A DNA stretch of 64,000 nt from positions 14,153,246 through 14,217,245 of the forward strand of contig CM032119.1 in assembly GCA_018894105.1 (NCBI GenBank), written 5' to 3'. Shown one piece after another: positions 56,961 through 64,000 of the stretch; positions within the stretch are counted from its first letter, which is position 1; every line of letters starts with the position of its first letter. The notes beneath the pieces were generated by a model. It was not told where the DNA came from. It saw only the letters and a list, made by a program, of their open reading frames with translations, and made no database searches. The position numbers and the translations under genes are program-made. Source of the stretch: Jacaranda mimosifolia. Lineage: Eukaryota > Streptophyta > Magnoliopsida > Lamiales > Bignoniaceae.

Positions 56961-57440
56961 TTCTGCAATACTATAGACTATTTCTTTTTCCCTTGGATAT
57001 TTTTGTTTAAACAAATTTCACTTCATAATTTTATATTTAGGATTCTTGCATTTTTAAATCCTAGCTTTCTATTTATCGAATTCTCACTTAGCTTATTCGC
57101 ATAATAATTTAACCCCAATCGCCTCTTTTGAATTGATCACCTTGTGTCGTACTTTGAGAATGATAAGGATCAGGCACTGTGCTAAGCTATCCAATCTTCG
57201 GACTATAATACAATCGATCACTACCTCGCATTAATCCAATAAAAACATGCTAAAATCTATCCAAATAAACAATTAACTCATATAGAATGAAGACTTAATT
57301 GTGCCAATCACTTGTTTGGATATTTATAGATTGATTCACTGAAGTTACAATGTATGGTTTACATATTCAAAGCTTACCCAAGCTATTAATTTATGCACCT
57401 AAGAGTTGCAGCTCTTCTGAGTTATTAAGTTGTACCTGTT
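56961..57440. other. Unassigned sequence between two transposon remnants
   Basis: No coding frame or repeat recognised; it ends where similarity to the long copia LTR begins. Confidence 0.4.
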
Positions 57441-59566
57441 TGGGTTCTAATAAAGGTAGTAGATGAATTAGGATCCATAAAATTAAACCAAAAGGAGACA
57501 AAATTAAAATAATCATCTCCATACCAAGGATCTAACTACATGCCAAAAATTAGGATTTAAAGGCTGAAAAAAATTAGATCTCTCAAAGGACTTCTCACCA
57601 CAACCTTGATCCTGTTACTCCACTTCCAAGCCTTCAAAATTCAACAAAATTTGCACTCTTTCACCACTAAAATAGTAAGTTGCTGGTCCAAAATTAGGAG
57701 ATAACTCAGCAGCTCCTTGGTTGCCCAATCAAAGCACCAAATCGGCCATAGAAATGGTACAATCAACCAACTATAAGTTCCCCAAGTTTGGAACCTCTAA
57801 TGTATAGTCCAACACCTAGGATAGACTCTCAATCTACCTTACTTTACTAGATAAGAGAGGGAAAAGGTAATCATGGAAGGTTGGCAGTTTTGGGGAAGAG
57901 AGAATTTAGGTTGTGGTTATTCATAACACAAATTATACCACCTTTTGGGGGGGGGGGGGCAATGTGAAGGCATATAACACCCTCAAGTGACTGACCACAT
58001 GCTACTTATATAGGAGAGAAGAGGCTTCCATCACACTCTCCATACATGTGCGCCAACTTGCTAAATCTTCATTTAGCTTAGATTTGCATTTGCATTTCAT
58101 TTCATAAATTGAAATGCCAATTAGCATAATTTAAATGGACTCTTTCATTTAATTTCCCTCCAAAACTTAAAATTTCAATTTAATTAAAACTTAAAGAGTT
58201 AATTTAGTTAATTTAACTTAACTCTTTAAGTTAACTCTTGACTAATTAATTTGTCATATAGCACTAATTAGATTAACATCTTAATTTAATTGGCATAATT
58301 TAACTCTTTAAATTATTTTGATTCATTTAACACTTAAATTAATCAAGCCAAAATGACCAATTGATAATTAGTCAAATTCTTTCTCTCCTTAGGTAAAAAT
58401 GCCTGGCAAGTAATTTTCTAACTCCTTAGAAAATTCCTTCCGCCACATAAGAGTTTCCTTAAGCTTTTATGTGTGACCCATTATGTTCATCCATTCATTG
58501 AACATAAGCTCACAACTCATTGTGATGTTTTGAATATTAAAATATTCATATTAGTTTAAACTCATTTAAATTAATAACTCTTTTAATTAACCTCTATTAG
58601 TTGAAAAGCGCACAATTTCTATGGTCGATGTCTAGCAACAAGACCATGGAGTCTAACTAATTGGATGAATGAATTATATCTTGATGCACCATTATAGCTT
58701 ACATCTACCATACAAATACGATCCTTCCATCTCCTATCTCTCAAAAGAGGCCTAAGGCAATATATTTATTAGTTCTCTAATAACCTCAGTAACTATGTCT
58801 CTACATCCAATGTTTGATTCCCTTTTATGATCTCAACTTTGAGAAATACCTTTTTCAAATTATCAACTACCTTGCGACAAGAATTCTTGGAATCGATTAT
58901 TATAAAATACATAAAAGATGCATTCGTTCTTCACAACAATGAGGAAATAGATCCCATTTTGGATCTCACAAACTTCCATGTTTAAGTGGCTCATGTCCAA
59001 TCTAAACTCTAGATGACTTGCTATGTGGTCATGGCAAAATCAAAGCATAAGGACCTAAACACAAGGTTACTATAGATCCTGAAGTCAAAGGACTAATTAT
59101 ATGCATATCATATGCTTGAGAACTTGCCATTACTAATATGCTACTATAGCTATTTAGTGGGTTTTCCGAGTAGGCATTAAGTGAACTTATTCTCTAACAT
59201 ACACCTACTAACATACATCCATGTCTAATATAGATTGCCGATAAAACGGGGCAATATCCAACCCTTCGAGTATGCATCGTCAGTGTAAGTCCATCTGAAT
59301 CTTAAATGCTTTTTCTCATAAGATTCTATGACTTGGAATATTTAAAATCATGACCTTAGAGATTAATTTCATGATCACCATCATATGCGTGACCAAGTCC
59401 CGTAGTCTTGTATGATTTAAGGGCTTCAATTAAATGCAAGTAAAATATAAAGAAGCACAAGATAAAGATGACCACTTTTATGAAATATCATTCAATTAAG
59501 ATTGTCTCATAATTGGAGTAGTTATTACACGCCAATTCTAATTGGTTGTGGGGTACTATTCTAACA
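57441..59566 (-). repeat. 3' LTR of the third long-LTR copia copy
   Basis: The right end CTATTCTAACA is firm; the left end is placed at TGGGTTCTAATAAAGG by alignment to the other LTRs and is uncertain by about 15 bases. It shares the AT-rich repeated block (58150-58340) and 'GGTCGATGTCTAG' (about 58624). It contains a run of 13 or more G at about 57946. Confidence 0.75.
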
Positions 59567-59582
59567 ATCTACCACTTGCCCT
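59567..59582 (-). other. Polypurine tract of the third long-LTR copia copy
   Basis: The minus strand reads GGGCAAGTGGTAGAT followed by the LTR start TGTTAGAATAG, the common plant copia arrangement. Confidence 0.8.
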
Positions 59583-59639
59583 AAATCCAATTCCCCATTG
59601 CCTTCAGGCCCATCTTCTCATGATGTCCTCCAAAAACTT

Positions 59640-61000
59640 TACGCAATAGGGGATTAGTCAGCGGATCTTCTATATTATCTTCCAAGACTACTCTTTTCAC
59701 TCAGGTGTTGCCTCCATCAATGATCTCACAGACTAAATGATAACGTCTCAAAATGTGCCTAGATCGTTGAAGATATCTTGGTTCCTTTTCTTATGCAACG
59801 GCTCCATTTGCAGTCTCTGAAGCCACAATATATTCTACCTTAACAGTAGAGTCGACCATGGTATCTTATTTAGAACTCTTCCAACTTACCGTGCCTCTAA
59901 GGCAAAATATAAATCCAGAGATGGATTTAATGTCATCTTCATCGGATTGAAAACTTAAATTCAAAACCCAGAGTTTCAATTCTCTATTGTTGTATTTTAA
60001 AAACAAGTCCTTAGTTCTTGTCAAGTACTTTAGGATTGCTTCTACGGCAATCCGGTGACTTTCAATAGGATCATATTGAAAGCGGTTTATAACGCTTAGA
60101 ACGTGTGCTACATCTGGTCTAGTTCATTAAACAACATACATTGTACTCCATATTGCATATGCATAAGGTATGTTGGACATTCTTTCTCTCTCATCTGCAG
60201 TCTTAGGGGCCATAGACTTAGAGAGACGAAGACCATGTCCCATGGGAAGGAATTCCTTCTTAGATTATTTCATACTAAACCTCTTCAATATCTTGTTAAT
60301 GTATGGTTTGGGAAAGCCCCAATATCCTCTTTGATCTATCTCTATAGATCCGTATTCCTAATATATAGGATGCTTCTAGCAAATCTTTCATGGAGAATTG
60401 TAAGGATAACCATGCTTTAGTATACTCTAACCTTTCTTTCTCATTCCTAATAAGAAGAATGTCATTGACATAAAGCACAATAAACTTAGTCTAACTCCCA
60501 CTAGCTTTTTCACACACACAAGGCTCATACATATTTTTGACAAAGCCAAATGATCTGATTGTCTTATCAAAACGTATGCTCCAACTTCGAGATGCTTGCT
60601 TTAGTCCATAAATGGACCTTTGGAGTTTGAAAAACCTTTTGCTTACTCCCTTTATATGTAAAACCTTGTGGTTGCTCCATATAAATTTCTTATTCAATGT
60701 TTCCATTGAAAAATACAGTCTTTACATCCATTTGCCAAATTTTATAATGGTAGTAAGCAGTTAGGGCAAGCATAATCCTAATGGACTTAGGAATAGCGGC
60801 CAATAAATATGTTTCCTCGAAGTCAATACTGAGTCTTCGAGTATAACCTTTGCCACTAGTTTAGCCTTAAAGGTCGTCACCCCTCCATCAACTCCTTGCT
60901 TATACTTATAGACCCACTTGCAACCAATAGGTACTATACCTTCTGATGGATCTGCCAAAGTCCATACTTTGTTGGAGTACATGGAGTCCATTTCGAATTT
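59640..61000 (-). pseudogene. RT and RNase H of the third long-LTR copia copy
   Basis: The RT entry has VWTLADPSEGIVPIGCKWVY (60991-60870). The fingers/palm part reads RFFKLQRSIYGLKQASRSWS (60706-60491). The catalytic YVDD is YVND (MLYVNDILLI at 60478), which removes an essential aspartate. RNase H text SGFIFCLRGTVSWKSSK is near 59890, and the C-terminal HILRRYHLV is near 59745. Frames change between segments. Confidence 0.8.
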
Positions 61001-61120
61001 CGTGGCCTCAAGCTAATGACTCAAATCTATGTTAGACATAACTTCTTCATAAGTCTTCAGATCACTATCCATTTGCCCTATCTTATGAAGGAATTCAAAC
61101 ATTTTGGGTTGTTTCTTAAT

Positions 61121-62040
61121 TCAGTCCGACCTTTTAAGAGGTTGTGTGCTAGGTTCAAGATATTCTATTATTTCTATCACTTGTGGGATATTACGATCGT
61201 CTTGAACTTCATCAAGTTCAATGGCAATGCCTTTTCTATCTAATAAAAACTGCTTTTCTAAAAAGGTGGCATTCCTTGAAACAAACACCTTTTGTTCTAA
61301 GGGATCATAGAAATAATAACCCAAAAACTCTTTTAGGTATCCCACAAACTTGCACAAAGTAGATCTTGCATCCAACTTGTCTCCTACTAGTCTCTTAACG
61401 TATGCGGGAGACCCCCAAACTCTTATATAAGAATAAAATAGTGCTTTTCCATACCATATCTTATGTAGCGTCTTTGGCACCAATTTTGAAGGTAATGAGT
61501 TTAGTTTCTTCATCGCTGTGTCTAAGGAGAATCCCCAAAAGGAGATAGGTACATCGGTAAAGCTCATGATGGAATGCACTATGTCCAATAAGGTACGATT
61601 TCTCCTTTCAGCTACTCTATTATGTTGGGGTATGCTGGGTAGAGTCTATTGTGAGAGAATCACATTCTCTATTAGATAATCTAAGAACTCGATACTTAAG
61701 TATTCTCTTCCTCAATCTAATTGAAGAGTTTCAATACTGAGTCCTTGTTGCTTTTCTACTTCATTCCTAAACTCTTTGAACTTTTCACAAGTTTTAGACT
61801 TGTACTTCATAAGATACATATGTCCAAATCAAGTGTGATCATTGGTGAAGATAATGAAGTAGGAATAGCCTCCTCTAACACTAATTCTTAGTGGCCCATA
61901 TGCATTCGTGGAACTCTCTGTTTGTCCTACAAAAGAAGTCTTGGTCATCTTTACTTTTAAACAAGATTCATAAGTAGAAAGATCATCTATGCCACTAATG
62001 TTTAGTGCTTTGAGGACTTCTATCTTGTTCATCCTATTCT
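61121..62040 (-). pseudogene. Integrase of the third long-LTR copia copy
   Basis: The zinc-site end LSTYESCLK and core start GGYSYFIIFTNDHT are at 62032-61829. The C-terminal half (61588-61121) is a single 155-codon frame with HSIMSFTDVPISFWGFSLDT, LHKIWYGKALFYSYIRVWG, VGYLKEFLGYYFYDP and EKQFLLDRKG. Between them lie stops and frameshifts. It is the best-preserved integrase C terminus of the family here. Confidence 0.8.
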
Positions 62041-62159
62041 TAAAATTATGTAAAAGTCTAGCATGCTATAAAGTGGTACTTTCTTGGTTATCTAATTTTC
62101 TATTGTTACTTTGAATGTTCATAAGTGATGGTTGAGAATCCAATATGTATAATCCATTG

Positions 62160-62640
62160 TTTAAAGTACCACATGTAACTGAAGACCATTCTTTATTGCT
62201 TTTAATTTTCCATTACTAATTGAAAAAGCATATCCTCATTATCTAGGACAGGAATAGAAATTATATTTTTCACAAGATTGAGTACATAAAAGCAAGGATC
62301 TAATACAATATAAGAGTTCCCCAAGTCTAACTTGACTACTATGCCTTCAATCTTGGCCACAACCTTTGTGCCATTTCCAAGGCGGATGATCATATCCCCA
62401 TCATTGAACGTCCTTCTTCTTTCCATCTCGTGTAACGAATTACAAATGTGAGAACCACACGTGGTATCAATTACCCATGAGGAAAAAGCTGTGGTTAAGT
62501 GCACTTCAATGAACAACATACCTTTCCTAAGTGTTGCCAGATATTCCTTGCGGTTGCGCTTCTACTGCCCTGTTCGCCACAATAAAACCATGTGGCATCC
62601 TTCTTGTCCTTTTTCTTTTTCTTCTTAACTCCTCCATAGG
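62160..62640 (-). pseudogene. Protease and nucleocapsid of the third long-LTR copia copy
   Basis: The protease frame (62519-62202) has SSWVIDTTCGSHICNSLHEM, where the DTG active site reads DTT, then DMIIRLGNGTKVV and LVKNIISIPVLDNED. The knuckle region (about 62545-62600) reads WFYCGEQG, with the first cysteine changed to tryptophan and the second half shifted. Confidence 0.75.
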
Positions 62641-62650
62641 GCTTTAATAA

Positions 62651-63341
62651 CTACTTCCCTTTTGAAGAAGAACTCTTCTTCTTCTTACATCCCTTTTTCT
62701 TGCCATCAGGACCTTTAAACTTGGATGAGGGTACATACCTCAAAGGCTTATCCTTTTTCATAGTTGACTTGACCATTACCAATATATTAACTAATTTGTC
62801 AATCGTAACCTCTTTTTTTACCATGTTGAAGTGCATAATGAACTGGTCAAATGAGCTTGGTAATGATTGGAGGATCAAAGCCACAAAAAGGTCATTGTCC
62901 ATGACTACGTCTAATTGAGCAAGCTTCTCAATTAGACCGATCATCTTAATGCCATGGTCATGGACACTTGCCCCTTTAATCATTCTAGTCATGGAGAGCT
63001 CTATGTGTAATGTTTATGTCTAGATTGGACCCCGTACCAATCTTGTAGGTGCAAATGTATCTTAGAATCCCTCTTCATGTTTTCATGAGACTTTTGAAGC
63101 TCATTGGACATTGATGCCATCATGAGGCAATGAGTTTGAAGATCATCTTCTACCCATTTTGCGAATGCTTCACGGGCCTCATCATCAGCATCATCACCAA
63201 TAGTATCTGGTAGACTTTAAGTAAAGGCATAAATTCTCTTTTTAGAGTCAAGAATAAATTTGAGGTTCCTTAATCAATCGCGAAAGTTAGGCCGGTGAGT
63301 TTATTAGTTTCCAAGATTACCCTTAGTAGATTCTTTGCCAT
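62651..63341 (-). pseudogene. Gag of the third long-LTR copia copy
   Basis: The start MAKN is at 63341. The front half is broken by shifts and stops; the back half (62992-62651) is open, with HDHGIKMIGLIEKLAQLDVV, LILQSLPSSFDQFIMHFN and a lysine-rich tail GKKKGCKKKKSSSSKGK. This corresponds to the UBN2 Gag of the sister copy at 9108-8572. Confidence 0.75.
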
Positions 63342-63835
63342 TGATTGAGATTTCAAAAATCTACAAAAGCGAGAAAGAGAATTTAAGCATGTGATTGAAT
63401 TTTGATATTTGAAAACATGATTATGGGCTTTCAAGCATGTTTTTCTCACACTATTTTATCAAATGCCTCACCTTCTTAGGAATACGAGAAATTGTATTTC
63501 CTAGTGAGAATCAATATCCAAAAAGGATCATTTGTGGACCTACGACTTCTGAGACATCCAAAAAAAATCCTAAGATAAGTAACTTTTACTAATTGCATCT
63601 CTATGCAACCTTGATTTGTTGCGCCTCACTTTTCATGTAGACCCACAACTCATGCAACATCTACACTACTTGATGTTAAGTCGTACCTGCCAATCAATCT
63701 TTAATCATGAACTCCACTATGATCATTCCACAACTTATGAGATAATATCATAGTGATTTTTAGATTAAAGTGCATCATATGCCAAAGAAATGATCATAGC
63801 TTTCCAATAATAAAGTGTCCCACGACTCGTGTGCT
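63342..63835 (-). other. Leader of the third long-LTR copia copy, incomplete
   Basis: Matches 9109-9600 in order ('AAGCATGTGATTGAAT', 'CATGTTTTTCTC', 'TAATTGCATCTCTATGCAAC', 'CATGTAGAC-CAC'). The match ends at about 63835. Confidence 0.7.
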
Positions 63836-64000
63836 TAGGGCTATAAATGGATACTCGAAAATCCATTTATTGTTTTGCATCAGAATCTGTTTATAGGGCA
63901 TATTATCCATTTTTGTTTAAAGGGAATATTATCCATATTCGATTAATAGATATTCAATTGTAAGCAGATACGAATATGGTAATTGCTTATTCGATCTGTT
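63836..64000. mobile_element. Start of a probable hAT-like insertion, cut by the window edge
   Basis: TAGGGCTATAAATGGATACTCG, followed by repeated 'ATTATCCAT' and 'CGAATATGG' text, resembles the 5' end of plant hAT-type non-autonomous elements that begin TAGGGCTGTAAA. The copia leader similarity stops exactly here. The other end and any target duplication are outside the window. Confidence 0.45.

Larger units (their letters stand above)
57441..63835 (-). mobile_element. Long-LTR Ty1/copia element, third copy
   Basis: In minus-strand order: a leader (63835-63342), gag (63341-62651), nucleocapsid, protease, integrase, RT and RNase H (to about 59640), a purine tract (59582-59567) and a 3' LTR (59566-57441). 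It is the only copy of this family in the window that keeps RT and RNase H. The 5' LTR would lie beyond 64000, after an insertion starting at 63836. All domains are present but in broken frames. Confidence 0.85.

Noticed and set aside
57944..57960. Run of 13 or more G residues
   Set aside because: A homopolymer in an LTR; likely slippage or assembly noise and not informative alone.

Overview
This window is nuclear DNA of a flowering plant, probably a eudicot; I cannot name the species. The evidence is an AT-rich background, dense nested LTR retrotransposons of plant-specific lineages (Sirevirus-like copia, Athila-like gypsy, long-LTR copia), plant-type DNA transposons (Mutator-like, CACTA, hAT) and remnants of two host genes. 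No intact host gene was found. Almost everything coding is decayed transposon, so most features are pseudogenes or repeats.

Layout. 18-15795: a Sirevirus-like Ty1/copia element on the minus strand. Its 3' LTR is 18-1127, with an env-like remnant, pol, gag and an initiator-Met primer-binding site at 7507-7518. Its 5' LTR is split (7521-7679 and 15516-15795) by a second copia element of another family (7680-15515, minus strand, 5' LTR 13274-15515). That second element has a solo LTR of its own family in its leader (10045-12261, target duplication ATCCT). 16250-18115: a fragment of the same family as the second element, on the plus strand. 18505-26659: an Athila-like gypsy element on the plus strand with gag, protease and the late ORF but no reverse transcriptase or integrase, ending in a tandem partial LTR.

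28760-33073: a non-autonomous Mutator-like element with a perfect 9-bp target duplication. It contains a CACTA element (29830-31600) and an hAT element (32116-32958). 34978-35105: a ribosomal protein eL42 pseudogene fragment, followed by a degenerate tandem array of about 443-bp and then about 380-bp units (35210-37990). 42573-44346: a minus-strand degenerate gene resembling plant SMN (survival motor neuron-like), with a 2.8-kb solo LTR (44587-47390) about 240 bp upstream of its start.

50120-54865: a complete, fairly young copia element on the minus strand (LTRs about 297 bp, TSD CGTAT). It sits inside an older plus-strand element whose 'putative gypsy type transposon' ORF is seen at 55270-56960. 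57441-63835: another minus-strand copy of the long-LTR copia family, interrupted at 63836 by the start of what looks like an hAT-type element running off the window.

The window is best read as a stack of insertions rather than a set of cooperating genes. Target duplications give relative ages. The hAT and CACTA elements are younger than the Mutator-like host. The 50120-54865 copia is younger than the gypsy-type element around it. The second copia is younger than the Sirevirus. Repeated G-to-A and C-to-T changes at key sites (primer-binding site, TGG-to-TAG stop, zinc-knuckle Cys-to-Tyr) fit decay of methylated, silenced transposons.
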